A DNA stretch of 64,000 nucleotides from contig DASXVX010000072.1 in the NCBI GenBank assembly GCA_036504075.1, positions 69,024-133,023 of the forward strand, given 5' to 3'. Under the pieces are notes generated by a model. That model did no database searches. It was not told where the DNA came from and saw nothing but the letters and a program-made list of their open reading frames with translations. Shown piece after piece: positions 7,856 through 17,057 of this stretch (position 1 is its first letter; each line of letters begins with the position of its first letter). A program made the position numbers and the translations under genes. The stretch is from DASXVX01 sp036504075 (GTDB taxonomy: Bacteria; Bacillota; Sulfobacillia; Symbiobacteriales; Symbiobacteriaceae).

Positions 7856-8407
7856 TCAGATGGTCGCCGGCAAGACAGGAGCCGCGAACAGTGCTTTCGC
7901 CGCCGCCCACTCTTCCCGGTACTGGGGGATACGGGGATCATTGGCCGCCAGCGAGGCGATCAGTGCGGCGTAGAAATCGTCGATCCTGGGAATTGCGTCC
8001 GCCTGGACGATGGCCTGCAGGGCGGTCAGATCGGTGATCTCCTGGTGCAGACTGGCCACCTGCGCCTGAAGGGCGGCCCGCTGGTCGGCGTTGGGGTCCG
8101 GCTCTGGCTCGGGGGGTGCGGCTGGGAGGGCAGCGAGGGCGGCCTGGGCATCGGCCAGAGCGGCCTGCTTGTGTTTCAAACCGTCAGCCACCAAACTGGG
8201 AGCGGCCTTGGCGGCCTCTTTCGCAATCCACCGGGCACCCAGGGCCGGGCCGTAGCCGGAAGGATTGCCAGTCGGTTCGTTCAGCAGTTCGGGCCAGTAC
8301 GCCACCTGGGTGGTGTACTGCTCATAGCCCTGCACGGCGACCGTGGCGAGGGCGTGACCGTCCGGCATCATCCCTGCGGGCTTCAACGTTACAGGTGTCG
8401 TCGGCAT
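7856..8407 (-). CDS. coiled-coil protein of the structural block
   Basis: A 183-residue protein. About 60 N-terminal residues look beta-rich and globular, residues about 70-135 are a long Ala/Gln/Leu heptad-like helix interrupted by a Pro/Glu segment, and the C-terminus is helical with YREEWAAAKALF. The gene lies 12 bases after the spike-like gene, where phages often encode a chaperone or assembly factor for the fibre; this is inference from position. Confidence 0.65.
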   Translation of the reverse strand: MPTTPVTLKPAGMMPDGHALATVAVQGYEQYTTQVAYWPELLNEPTGNPSGYGPALGARWIAKEAAKAAPSLVADGLKHKQAALADAQAALAALPAAPPEPEPDPNADQRAALQAQVASLHQEITDLTALQAIVQADAIPRIDDFYAALIASLAANDPRIPQYREEWAAAKALFAAPVLPATI

Positions 8408-8419
8408 GTTGTTCCCTCC

Positions 8420-10117
8420 TTACTCCTCGGTGCCCCAAACCATGCCGACAAGCACCCCGGCCCACGCAGAACCGCTATTGTTGAGCAGGGTCAGGGCGTT
8501 ATTGCTCGCACCGGACAGCTTGCCCTGCCCGAAATCCTCACGTTCCATGACGTTGACGGGCAGGAGCAGGGGCATGATCGTAATCCCCCCAGCGCCATCG
8601 CGCAGGGCCCAATCATAACCAGGTGCGGTGTTGGCAATCAGATGGAAACCCATGAGCCTAAACTTCTTTCCGGCTGCTGGCGTCCATAGCGTCGCCTCTG
8701 CTCCACCCGCTACGGCAGTAACGATTACCGGCTTGTACACGTTCGCCCCCCGGAGCCGGTCCCAGTTACCGCCGCCTGTGTAGGCGAACTCAAACGCTCC
8801 GGTCCCCAACATGTTGACCGAAGAGCCGTCACCGATACCGCCGATGTATGGTTCTAGACCTGCGCTGGACCTCTGCGTCACCACCAGTTGCCCGGTGTTG
8901 ACGGAGCGCAGGCGGTCCCAGGTGGCGCCGTTGAAGCCATACCCATTCGCCAAGGTCAGCAGGCCGTAGTTGATGCCTAAACCATCAACGTCACTGCCAG
9001 TGATGCGCGGCTCGTTTCCTGCACTACTGCGGATTCCGGTCAGCAGGTTCTTCTGAGCGTCCACCCGGAGACGGTCCCAGGTGGCGCCGTTGAAACCCAT
9101 CAGGAACGCGCCGGTACCGAGTAACTGATAACTTGCTACCGCTGTATCAATGCCCCCAAACTGCGCGATTTGCGGCTCGTTACCACCGCTGCTCCGCAGC
9201 CCCACCAGCAGGTTCTTCTGGGCATCAACCCGGAGATGATCGAAAGAGGCGCCGTTGTATGCGTGCAATGCAGCCGCCACGGTCAAGCCAAGATTGGTCA
9301 GGGAGGCAGCGTCGCCGAGCGCACCGACGTTGATCGCCGTCAACGGTTGCAGGTTGCCGCTGTTTACACCACCGATGAGCACCGCCTTACCCGGTGCCGC
9401 CTGTCCTGCTATACCCTCTACGTTGGGGAGGGCCACTTTGGCCGTTCCACCCAAGAACAGGCTGTAGATAGCCGACAGCCAGCCGCGAATACCAACGGCT
9501 CCAGCAGGGGGAACCACGCCGGTGGCGTCAGTTCCATCTTGGGCGGCGCCGTTAAGCGTACCCAGATTGGCTGTGACGATCCCCGTAACGGTCGCGTTCA
9601 GGTTAGCCGCCGTGGGCTGCGACACAACTGCCTTGGCCGTGCCGCCGTTCCAGAGATTGAAAATCGCCGACAGCCAACCGCGGATACCAACGGCACCCGC
9701 GGGCGCAGCGACACCGGTGGCATCCGTGCCTTCCTGGGCGACACCCAGGACTTTTGGCGTCCAGTCGCCGCCAGTCTGGGCGGTGCCACCGATGCTCTGA
9801 ATGTTCTGCACGGTGGCGCCAAACGGTCGAATGTCAAAAGTGTCGCCAGGAGCGGGCACGGCAGGCAGAGGCGCCGCCAGAGCGAACGTCGTAGCCGTGT
9901 TGGCCGTAACCTTTTGCCAGACGCCTCGGAGGGTCGCCGTAATCGTGTCCGGTGCGAATTGAATGCCCCAATCCGGCCACTGACCGGCGGCGAACCCACC
10001 GGCGGCGTCGACTACATGCTGGGCGTCCGAGCCGATGCCCACGACGCCCTGATAGGAAGAGGGAACAAACGCCTGCTGCAGGAGCAGTTTCAGGTTCGTT
10101 TCACCGATGCCACTCAT
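8420..10117 (-). CDS. repetitive spike/fibre-like protein
   Basis: A 565-residue beta-rich protein, the largest of the structural block. An N-terminal region resembling an attachment domain is followed by two copies of a module containing DGTDATGV and PAGAVGIRGWLSAI (around residues 132 and 195) and then four diverged copies of a unit containing NGATWDRLR and SSAGNEP between residues about 285 and 460. The last 100 residues form a separate beta-rich tip (PAAGKKFRLMGFHLIANTA). Internal repeats plus a distinct tip are typical of trimeric fibres or vertex spikes. The function is inferred; the repeats are seen directly. Confidence 0.75.
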   Translation of the reverse strand: MSGIGETNLKLLLQQAFVPSSYQGVVGIGSDAQHVVDAAGGFAAGQWPDWGIQFAPDTITATLRGVWQKVTANTATTFALAAPLPAVPAPGDTFDIRPFGATVQNIQSIGGTAQTGGDWTPKVLGVAQEGTDATGVAAPAGAVGIRGWLSAIFNLWNGGTAKAVVSQPTAANLNATVTGIVTANLGTLNGAAQDGTDATGVVPPAGAVGIRGWLSAIYSLFLGGTAKVALPNVEGIAGQAAPGKAVLIGGVNSGNLQPLTAINVGALGDAASLTNLGLTVAAALHAYNGASFDHLRVDAQKNLLVGLRSSGGNEPQIAQFGGIDTAVASYQLLGTGAFLMGFNGATWDRLRVDAQKNLLTGIRSSAGNEPRITGSDVDGLGINYGLLTLANGYGFNGATWDRLRSVNTGQLVVTQRSSAGLEPYIGGIGDGSSVNMLGTGAFEFAYTGGGNWDRLRGANVYKPVIVTAVAGGAEATLWTPAAGKKFRLMGFHLIANTAPGYDWALRDGAGGITIMPLLLPVNVMEREDFGQGKLSGASNNALTLLNNSGSAWAGVLVGMVWGTEE

Positions 10118-10122
10118 GGCGT

Positions 10123-10344
10123 TTATCCCTCCTCTACGATTTCACAGGCGATGCCCGAGGCTCGCCCGGTCGCATCATGCAGCTCCATCCGTCCGGGCTG
10201 CGGGTTCGGCTCTACCAGCAGGGCGCAGGTGGCACCCCCGAGGGTGCTGCGCACCTGATACGTGATGGGCGGCATGGTCACCGTCCGCCCGGTCGGGCCA
10301 ACATCGGCGACAACCCCATGATTTTGACAACGCAGCCGCATCAC
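10123..10344 (-). CDS. small protein of the structural block
   Basis: A 73-residue beta-rich protein whose ATG overlaps the stop of the preceding gene by 4 bases, indicating translational coupling. It contains one Cys-x-x-His pair near the start (RCQNHG) and no membrane segment. Not recognised. Confidence 0.65.
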   Translation of the reverse strand: MMRLRCQNHGVVADVGPTGRTVTMPPITYQVRSTLGGATCALLVEPNPQPGRMELHDATGRASGIACEIVEEG

Positions 10345-10931
10345 GACACCCCCTTGCCTAGCGCCCGGGCCTCACTGGCGAGGCGCCGGAGTTGATCATA
10401 GCTCCAATCCAGCAGCGGTCGATAGAACTTGCTGAAGAAATCGCTGTTGATAGCCAGCGCCTCGACCGTGAACGTAATCAGGCTCGGCGTGGCTGTATTG
10501 TTGGTGATGACGCCGGTCATACCGCGTTCCATGAAGTAATGCTGCCCCATGGAAATCTTATCCTCGCCCGTCACAGCGTACGACTGCGCCACGGTCACCT
10601 GGTGATCATCCACTAGCACCTGAGCAACGATGCCGGGCGAATAGTAGGAGGCGGCGACTCCCAGCGGTTCGGCAAACGCGGTAACCGTCCCCGGCAGAAC
10701 CGGCTGATTGACAGTCACCGTCTGACCGGCTGGAACCAAGACCGACAGTTTCCACACGCCCATCTGAACAGTGCCGGGAATGTTGACGGCATTGATCATC
10801 TCATTCAGAGTTCTCACAGACAGTGGCAGTTGGATGCTCGCCATGGTCTGGCGCTCCAGCAGGTCGCCCAGGCGGGTCACCTGAGCCGTCAGGCGCTCCA
10901 GCAGCGGTGCCAGCAGTTCAGCTTCGGTCAT
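10341..10931 (-). CDS. beta-rich structural-type protein
   Basis: A protein of 196 residues. ATG 10931 is preferred over the GTG nine bases upstream because of a GGCGGGTG site. A helical N-terminus (LLERLTAQVTRLGDLLERQ) is followed by a beta-sandwich-like region and a helical end. The middle (VLVDDHQVTVAQSY and SLITFTVEALAI) echoes the C-terminal half of the 326-residue protein encoded just upstream, so the two may share a jelly-roll fold. A second capsid or vertex protein is a reasonable guess. Confidence 0.65.
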   Translation of the reverse strand: MTEAELLAPLLERLTAQVTRLGDLLERQTMASIQLPLSVRTLNEMINAVNIPGTVQMGVWKLSVLVPAGQTVTVNQPVLPGTVTAFAEPLGVAASYYSPGIVAQVLVDDHQVTVAQSYAVTGEDKISMGQHYFMERGMTGVITNNTATPSLITFTVEALAINSDFFSKFYRPLLDWSYDQLRRLASEARALGKGVS

Positions 10932-10946
10932 GATGATCACCCGCCT

Positions 10947-11927
10947 TTACGTGAGGCCGACGATTGCCTTGGCGTACAGGTCGCCGGGCAATTCTTCGGG
11001 CGACCGGGCCAGGCCGAAACGGGCGCGCAGCAAGTTGGACAGCTTGTACCGCCCCACCCGGATGCGAACGGGCACCGTGAGGGGGGCGCCCTGCGAGGCG
11101 ACGCGGAACGTGAGGTTGTCGACGGCCGGCACATGCATGGACCACGGAGCGTCATCAACCTGGCCAAATGCGTTGGCCGTCAACTGCACGTAGGCGTTGT
11201 CCTGGTCACGGTCGACCAGGATGGCCACCGGCTGGGCTAACAGGCCGCCGCCCTCCACCGCCACCTCTTCCAGAACGAGGAACTCGCCGGCCGCCGCCTG
11301 GAGCGTCGCAAACGCGGACGTGGAAGCCGTGCTGACGTGGTACAGGCCACTGCCGGAGTGGTCACGCAGCCGGCGGTTGGCGACGGTGCGCTCAAGCTGC
11401 ACGTCGATGCCGATGGGCGAGGTGCCTTTGTCGACCAGGTCCTGCAGATCCCTTTTCGCATTCTTGCCGAGGATCGTCAGCATCCGCTCATCTTGAGCGG
11501 ACAGACCATAGCCTCTGAGGAGCTTGTCGGCAACACTCAGCCGGTGCATGGCAATCTCGTAGTTGAGCACGAAATTGGCGATCGGGGCACCGGTGGTGTT
11601 GATAGCGAGCAGCTGGAGCTGCCGGACCGCCGGGGCGCTGACAGCCATCCGCCGAAGTCCGGCGGGCGCCGCGTCGGTATAGCCCTGGGCCGCGGACTGG
11701 TTGCCGACCGAGTCATCATAGATCCACTGCAACTGTACACCCGGGTTCTGGCTGACCCAGAGGCCCGTAAGTTCTGCCATCCATTCCGGCGCCTGGAACG
11801 ATGTCCACTGCTGCGCCGTTAGAATGGGGATGGGGCCGGCGGGGAGTGCCGCCGGCCCGAAGGTGTACAGCGCCCGCTCATGCCAGTAACGCGCAAGTTG
11901 CGCCTGGGCCTGAGAGAACGTCATCAT
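10947..11927 (-). CDS. candidate capsid-associated protein
   Basis: A 326-residue soluble protein. The N-terminal half is helical and begins with a peptide rich in Trp and Tyr. The C-terminal 140 residues look like alternating beta strands (PVAILVDRDQDNAYVQLTA, VDNLTFRVASQG, PVRIRVGRYKLS). There is no homology I can name. Its size, position between the main capsid candidate and the 196-residue protein, and lack of membrane segments suggest a minor capsid component. Confidence 0.7.
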   Translation of the reverse strand: MMTFSQAQAQLARYWHERALYTFGPAALPAGPIPILTAQQWTSFQAPEWMAELTGLWVSQNPGVQLQWIYDDSVGNQSAAQGYTDAAPAGLRRMAVSAPAVRQLQLLAINTTGAPIANFVLNYEIAMHRLSVADKLLRGYGLSAQDERMLTILGKNAKRDLQDLVDKGTSPIGIDVQLERTVANRRLRDHSGSGLYHVSTASTSAFATLQAAAGEFLVLEEVAVEGGGLLAQPVAILVDRDQDNAYVQLTANAFGQVDDAPWSMHVPAVDNLTFRVASQGAPLTVPVRIRVGRYKLSNLLRARFGLARSPEELPGDLYAKAIVGLT

Positions 11928-11970
11928 CGAGGCTCATCCCCCGTTAGATTTTTTGGAACCGAATCAGGGA

Positions 11971-12279
11971 CTACAGGGCCGCCGGAATGGCGCCCTGCGG
12001 CACGAACCGCACGAACAGCACGGTATGGGCGGCCGGGGCAGCGGCGAGGGTGACGGTCCGGGACGGCGCCGAGGCCGTGCCGGTAAACTGGATCTGGCCG
12101 GCCTGCGGAGCGGCCACCACAACCGCCAGGGCCGTGTCCGGCAAAACGGCGCCGTTGGCCGCATTCTGATCCTGGATCTCAGCGCCCAGGATGGCGGCGG
12201 CGGGCTCGGGGAGCGTCTGCGCCGCTGCGTTGGCGCAATCAATCACGGCGGTCCGGGTCGTGAGAGTCGGGTTAAGCAT
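11971..12279 (-). CDS. small beta-rich structural-type protein
   Basis: A 102-residue protein encoded between the two largest capsid candidates. It is rich in Ala, Thr and Val with several predicted strands (GQIQFTGTASAPSRTVTLAA), no Cys and no membrane helix. It may be a capsid cement or minor protein. Not recognised. Confidence 0.65.
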   Translation of the reverse strand: MLNPTLTTRTAVIDCANAAAQTLPEPAAAILGAEIQDQNAANGAVLPDTALAVVVAAPQAGQIQFTGTASAPSRTVTLAAAPAAHTVLFVRFVPQGAIPAAL

Positions 12280-12295
12280 GATTTACGTCTCCCTT

Positions 12296-13531
12296 CTACG
12301 CCAACGTGATGCGGACACCGCCGATGGCGACGACTGCGGCGTTAGCGGCGATAGCCGTGCCGCCGGCCGTGACCTGGACCGCGGCATTCTCCTGGTAGAT
12401 TTCCAGCTCGCCCTCATAATCGGGGAGCGGGAAATACAGTTCGGAGCCCTGCCGGAGCGGACTGACCTGGCCATAGGCCCAACGATCGGCGCCGGCGCCG
12501 ACCGGGAAGCCGTTGGGTTCGGGCACGTTGCTGCCGCCAACCTGGAACCCGGCCCAGGCGATGTTGGCGATGCCGGGAACGACGCCAAACTGCTGGATGA
12601 CCAGGGCGTCCTTGGCCTGGGCCGCCGTACCCTGCGTCGGGCCAAAGCCGTACCCAAGATCGTTGTTAAGAGCGACGTTGCCCTGGGCGCCGCCGATGTT
12701 CTGGACGTTACTCAGAATATACGGCGTCTGGGCCGCGGTCTGGGCCAGGTTGCTGGCAAAGTTGAAGTAGCGGTGAACGATCGTGCCGCGCTGATTGTAG
12801 CCGCCGGGCAGGCCCGTCCACATATCCATCGTGGCAGCCCCGCCCTGCCAGCCCGTGATGGGCGGCAGCCCATCCAGTTCACGCCGGAGCGACTGGCGGC
12901 TGAAACTGCCGTCATAGAACCCCGCCAGGGCCGCCAGAGTGTCCTGGCTGTAGCGTTCACCCCAGACCCTGATGCGCGCAGGCGACTTGACAACATCGCC
13001 GGCGATGCCCCAGCCACGTGCGGAGGCCAGCTTGAGGGCGAGATTCGAAACAAACTTGATGCCGGTTGCCAGCAGCGCCATGTTGCTCCGGGGATGGCCA
13101 TTGCGGGCCTCGGTGAGCAGGCGGCGCAGGCTGATGCCGAACTTCAACTGCTCGCGCCCCACGCAGACCTCACGGGACGGCATCATGTTGCTGCCGTAGG
13201 AACCATCGAGGTTTTGGTACTTCTGAAGGTCGGTGCCGTCCGGCACAAACCACCAGCCCAGATCGGGATACACGATCGAACCATCGGCTGCCTGCACGAC
13301 CGGCGACGTGACCTCGACCATCAAGACCTCGCCCACCACGCCGCCCACCAGCGCGCCACTGTTGTTCTGCAACACGTTGGGGGTGACAAAGCAGTAGGTC
13401 GGCTGACCGGGTGCACCGACCGCACCCGTCACCGGCGTGGTCACACCGCTGCTCAGGGGAGCCAGGGCCGGGACGGTCACATCATACAGGGGACTGGTAG
13501 CCGGAAAATTCTTCGCAGTGGCCATCGTCAT
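12296..13531 (-). CDS. candidate major capsid protein
   Basis: A 411-residue soluble protein, acidic and rich in Gly, Asn and Gln with many short predicted beta strands. No HK97-fold signature, signal peptide or membrane helix is visible. It is the largest globular protein in the virion-like operon after the spike, sits at its centre and is flanked by small beta-rich and membrane proteins. This is the usual place of the major capsid protein, so the assignment rests on context. Two ATGs six bases apart could start it. Confidence 0.6.
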   Translation of the reverse strand: MTMATAKNFPATSPLYDVTVPALAPLSSGVTTPVTGAVGAPGQPTYCFVTPNVLQNNSGALVGGVVGEVLMVEVTSPVVQAADGSIVYPDLGWWFVPDGTDLQKYQNLDGSYGSNMMPSREVCVGREQLKFGISLRRLLTEARNGHPRSNMALLATGIKFVSNLALKLASARGWGIAGDVVKSPARIRVWGERYSQDTLAALAGFYDGSFSRQSLRRELDGLPPITGWQGGAATMDMWTGLPGGYNQRGTIVHRYFNFASNLAQTAAQTPYILSNVQNIGGAQGNVALNNDLGYGFGPTQGTAAQAKDALVIQQFGVVPGIANIAWAGFQVGGSNVPEPNGFPVGAGADRWAYGQVSPLRQGSELYFPLPDYEGELEIYQENAAVQVTAGGTAIAANAAVVAIGGVRITLA

Positions 13532-13586
13532 ACCCCTCCATATTGGCTATCCGCCAGAGAGTTGGAATCGAAACCGGAGCCGGGGC

Positions 13587-14006
13587 TTAGAAATCCTCGG
13601 CCAGCCGGGCGCCGTACGGGACTACCTGGCGCTGGCCAGGATCGGACGCCTGAACCTGAGTCATCATGACGGTCTTCGGGGCAGCGGCCGTCACCGTTGA
13701 CTTGGCCGTCACTCGCAGGACGTCATGGGTGGCATTCTGCGCCAAATACGCCAGCGAGGGCGCCATGACGCCGAACCCGAGGTTCTCAACGACCTCGTTC
13801 TCCATGGTCGCACCGATGACAGCCATGGCCGTGCCGAGCGCGAAACCGATCCCGTCGAGCCAGTAAGCCTTCTTGTCAACCGGGCTGTTCCGCCAGGTGG
13901 GGTTGAGCTTCGCGCCAACTACCTCGCGGACGATGCCGGTGCCGATCAGACCCGGAGCCAGGGCCGCGGTTTCCAGTGCAAACTCAGCGATTGGGCTCTT
14001 CTTCAC
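13587..14006 (-). CDS. small integral membrane protein
   Basis: A 139-residue protein. GTG 14006 is chosen because AAAGGAGG lies just upstream, inside the longer frame that begins at 14030. There are two to three hydrophobic stretches (ETAALAPGLIGTGIV, WLDGIGFALGTAMAVIGA, FGVMAPSLAYLA). The next gene encodes a protein of the same pattern, so the pair may be related viral membrane proteins. Confidence 0.65.
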   Translation of the reverse strand: MKKSPIAEFALETAALAPGLIGTGIVREVVGAKLNPTWRNSPVDKKAYWLDGIGFALGTAMAVIGATMENEVVENLGFGVMAPSLAYLAQNATHDVLRVTAKSTVTAAAPKTVMMTQVQASDPGQRQVVPYGARLAEDF

Positions 14007-14066
14007 GGTGATTCCTCCTTTGTCACTCATGATGCAATAGCAACTAGAAAACGAAATCCACTGCCG

Positions 14067-14378
14067 TTACGACTTCTGGTCGTTCAGCACCGGGTGAGCG
14101 ACCCGGAGGAGCAGATAGCTCGCATTGGAGGCCAGCAGACCGAACCCGCCATATCTGAGTTCGCCCCGGCCCTCAACGGCAGCCAGACCACCGAGCAAGC
14201 TGAAAAACGTAGCCCAGCCGAGTTGGGCACCAAGTGTCGGCCGGGTAGCGGTCCAAATGGTACTCGCCGCCGCCACACCGGCCGTCACGCCGGCGTCCAG
14301 AAACCGCACCTCGGGCGACTCCGGCAGAATCGACGTGGAATTTAGCCGAGAAACCTGTACAGCACTGTGCTTTGGCAT
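14067..14378 (-). CDS. small integral membrane protein
   Basis: A 103-residue protein with ATG after GAGGTGATGACGG. It has hydrophobic segments at about residues 28-45 and 52-67 and a third weaker one near the end, with layout and residues (GFGLLASNASYLLLRVAH) similar to the FGVMAPSLAYLA region of its neighbour, hinting at duplication. No known family. Confidence 0.65.
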   Translation of the reverse strand: MPKHSAVQVSRLNSTSILPESPEVRFLDAGVTAGVAAASTIWTATRPTLGAQLGWATFFSLLGGLAAVEGRGELRYGGFGLLASNASYLLLRVAHPVLNDQKS

Positions 14379-14397
14379 CCGTCATCACCTCAGTTCG

Positions 14398-15090
14398 TCA
14401 ATACTCGCCATGTTCTGCGGCGTCCAGCTCATTCCGGGCCTCCCGCAGATGGGCCACCTGCCGGACGATAAACGGAGCAGCGGCCAGAGTTGCACCGCCC
14501 AGCAGCACCCAGGGCCAGTTACGGAGCAGCCACCCGGGAATGTCCTTGGGTTGTATGCTTCCAGGCACCGGCGGCTGCGGATCGCCGGGCGCCGCGGCTG
14601 CATCAGAAGCCGCACGCACCGCCCAATTGCTGTCTCGCAGCCACTGCCAGATCTGATACACCGCTACGACCGCAATCAGGGCGATGACGATCCACCCGAT
14701 GACGAGAGGAATAGCGGCCTTCACCGTACGGATCGTGACGGTATCGGTCGCATCGTCCCCCCACGCGATCCGGTCAGGATACTCCGGCCACGGTTCGACC
14801 GGCCGCCCGGTATCCGCATCGACCAATCTTCCTTGCTCCCATGCTGCCTGCACCTGTCCGGCGGCCCGCTGCGCCCATGACGAGCCCAGGAGAGTCCATC
14901 CGGTCATGCTGATCTCGATCCGAGCGCCTTCGGGCAGCGCCTGCTCGGCGGCGACCAGGCGGGAATTCATGTAATCGGTGAGCCGCTGGGGATTCGTGGC
15001 AGCCAGCCAGCCCAGCGTTGCGAATCCGACATCATCGACCAGCGGGCCGCTGCTCGCCCGGCCGGCGATCTCGGAATAGACCAATGTCAT
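14398..15090 (-). CDS. bitopic membrane protein with extracellular domain
   Basis: A 230-residue protein. Residues 1-125 are globular, then a membrane helix (AIPLVIGWIVIALIAVVAVYQI), a charged loop and a second helix (WPWVLLGGATLAAAPFIV) ending in a Glu/Arg-rich helix. Its ATG overlaps the upstream stop in an ATGA junction, so the two are coupled. The N-terminal domain contains MTGWTLLGSSWAQ, reminiscent of secretion-system proteins, but I cannot assign a family. Confidence 0.65.
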   Translation of the reverse strand: MTLVYSEIAGRASSGPLVDDVGFATLGWLAATNPQRLTDYMNSRLVAAEQALPEGARIEISMTGWTLLGSSWAQRAAGQVQAAWEQGRLVDADTGRPVEPWPEYPDRIAWGDDATDTVTIRTVKAAIPLVIGWIVIALIAVVAVYQIWQWLRDSNWAVRAASDAAAAPGDPQPPVPGSIQPKDIPGWLLRNWPWVLLGGATLAAAPFIVRQVAHLREARNELDAAEHGEY

Positions 15091-15650
15091 GCCGGTTTCA
15101 CCTGCACTTTCACCACAGCCTGCGGCGGGTTGGCCACATGCTGGCCCAGCACATCGGCCACGAGTAATTGACCGCCCTCAGCCGGCTGGATCCAGATGTG
15201 CCATTCCTCGCCCGGTTGAATGTTGACGACCTCATACAGTCGGATTTGACCCTGCTGACCAGGTCCAACCGTTACCGCCGGCACTCGCAGCATCGGGTCC
15301 GCGGCCGTCCGCTGCGATCCGTCGATGTCGCCCTGCTGGTAGCGACGTGCGGCCTCGCGGGCCGTCTCCAGCGATGACCACCAGTGACCGGCCACGAGTC
15401 CGTCCTGGAGGGTGGCCGCCTGGACGCCATATGTCACCGGCTGCCCGGTCGGGTTCGCCCAAGCGATCGTCAGCGTCATCTCTTGAACCCCGGGCGAAAG
15501 CGGTTCAGGTGGGTTGGCGGCCGTCGTGACGCCGCGTAGATAAGCGCTGCCAATTCGACCCCGGAGGTACTGCTCCAGGATGTAGCCGCCTGCGCCCAGG
15601 CCAGCCGCCACCAGCACACCGCCGATTGCCAGCTGTAGCCGTCTTTCCAT
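15087..15650 (-). CDS. N-terminally membrane-anchored protein
   Basis: A 187-residue protein. ATG 15650 (MERRLQLAIGGVLVAAG) is preferred over the longer frame because AGGGGG precedes it and the membrane helix then begins at the N-terminus. The ectodomain is beta-rich (MTLTIAWANPTGQPVTYGVQ and PGEEWHIWIQPAEGGQLL), similar to Ig-like or cohesin-like sandwiches. It is the fourth protein in this block with a single N-terminal helix and an outside domain. Confidence 0.7.
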   Translation of the reverse strand: MERRLQLAIGGVLVAAGLGAGGYILEQYLRGRIGSAYLRGVTTAANPPEPLSPGVQEMTLTIAWANPTGQPVTYGVQAATLQDGLVAGHWWSSLETAREAARRYQQGDIDGSQRTAADPMLRVPAVTVGPGQQGQIRLYEVVNIQPGEEWHIWIQPAEGGQLLVADVLGQHVANPPQAVVKVQVKPA

Positions 15651-15697
15651 AGCAAAACCCCCTGGAGCAAGAATAGCCCACAGAGGGTTGATGAGAG

Positions 15698-16078
15698 TTA
15701 ACTGCCGAAGAGCCAGGCCAGCGCCTGGTCCATCTGCTGTTTGTACCAGCCGAGGTGACGCATGATTACCTGGACGTGTGCGGCGTGGGCCCGGCTCAGA
15801 CATGCTTGCTGCAGCACCCACATATACGGGTGCCCCTGCCCGGGATGCTCCCGGCGCAGATCGGCTCCGAGCGAGCCAAATGTGCTGCGAACGGTGGCAA
15901 GGCCGGCGGGCGAAACTGCTGACAGGGCCTCCGTCAGCAACGGCCGGTTTTCCTGTGCAGCCCGCTCCAGTTCCTCAGGCGACACAGCCCGGCTACGGCC
16001 TCCCTGCCCATCTAGGTAAGCGGCAATCAGTTGAGCGCACTGGCTGACGGCCAGGCCGAGAAGGGGATTATTGGGCAC
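15698..16078 (-). CDS. helical protein of unknown function
   Basis: A 126-residue, mostly helical soluble protein overlapping the preceding gene by 11 bases. There is one Cys in each half and no motif I recognise. Its place between membrane-protein genes and the coiled-coil gene suggests an assembly or scaffold role, by inference only. Confidence 0.6.
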   Translation of the reverse strand: MPNNPLLGLAVSQCAQLIAAYLDGQGGRSRAVSPEELERAAQENRPLLTEALSAVSPAGLATVRSTFGSLGADLRREHPGQGHPYMWVLQQACLSRAHAAHVQVIMRHLGWYKQQMDQALAWLFGS

Positions 16079-17057
16079 CAGGAATCACCCCCGGTCCGGG
16101 TTCGGCCGGAAAGTCACTCGGCACGCCACTTTGCTCGGCAGCCTGTGCGCCACCTAATCCGCCCAGCACATTAGGCAGGATTTCCGGCAGCCGCACGACC
16201 AGATTTGTCACCGCATCGATGAGTTGAGATGTCCGCTGATGCCGCTGACCCGCATGGGCGATCTCCTGATCCTGTTTCACCAGTTCTCGCCGCGCTTTTT
16301 CAACCTCTACCTGAGCGATGCCGGTCTGGAAAATCCGATTGGGGTCATCCGCAGCGGCTTGAGCGGGCGCCAATAGCCGGCCAAGCACCGACACGATCGG
16401 ATCATCGGTCTTACCCTGAATCACCAACTTTGTGAGAAGATCCTCAACCGTCTCACGGCTGGCCAGGAGTTTTGCCTGCTCCCGTAGCCTATCAATCTCC
16501 TGGTCTTTCTGGGCAGCGGCGGCCTTAAACTGGTCGATCATCCCTTCGACCTTGGCGCCCAGCGCCTTGACCTCTGCCTCGTGCATCTTCTCTGTGAGCG
16601 TCAACTGAGTCTCGTGCGAGGCCTTAATTACATCTTGCTGGGCCTTTGTAAATTCCTGCACGATCTTCAAGAGCAGGCCGGCTTGGGTGCGTTCCTCCGT
16701 GCGAACCGCCTCCGCCCGCTTGTCAGCATCAGCAGTCACCTGCGCAACCCGGGTTTCGGCCGCGTTTCGCTCCGCTATGGCAGTCTCGGCAACCCCTTTA
16801 TGCATACCCGCAACTGTAGTGGCCACCGAGAGCGCCTCAGTCAGTGATACAGGCGCCGGCACACCTGCAGCCACTGGCGCTGCCGCCGGTTGCTCATCCA
16901 AGGCCGCGATTTGTTTGATGGTCATCAGTTGATTCCTCCTGCGCACAAAGCCGGCCAGTTCCCGGTCAATCGACTCGGCGGTTCCCGGCGACGGCATCAC
17001 CGGCAGGACCACCGGAGCGGTCAGGCCGAATGAGTTTGCTGACGGTCTCCTACCCAT
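16068..17057 (-). CDS. long coiled-coil protein
   Basis: A protein of about 329 residues. ATG 17057 overlaps the upstream stop in an ATGGGTAG junction, supporting that start over a longer frame. Residues about 60-230 are a long charged coiled coil (EKMHEAEVKALGAKVEGMI, QKDQEIDRLREQAKLLASR); the C-terminus is Gly/Pro rich. In a virion block this could be a scaffold or a filament-forming structural protein. Confidence 0.65.
   Translation of the reverse strand: MGRRPSANSFGLTAPVVLPVMPSPGTAESIDRELAGFVRRRNQLMTIKQIAALDEQPAAAPVAAGVPAPVSLTEALSVATTVAGMHKGVAETAIAERNAAETRVAQVTADADKRAEAVRTEERTQAGLLLKIVQEFTKAQQDVIKASHETQLTLTEKMHEAEVKALGAKVEGMIDQFKAAAAQKDQEIDRLREQAKLLASRETVEDLLTKLVIQGKTDDPIVSVLGRLLAPAQAAADDPNRIFQTGIAQVEVEKARRELVKQDQEIAHAGQRHQRTSQLIDAVTNLVVRLPEILPNVLGGLGGAQAAEQSGVPSDFPAEPGPGVIPGAQ

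Noticed and set aside
12191..13669. 492-codon open frame on the plus strand
   Set aside because: It is the complement of the 411-residue capsid candidate and its neighbours, rich in Arg, Asp and His as expected for an antisense frame in GC-rich DNA, with no ribosome binding site.
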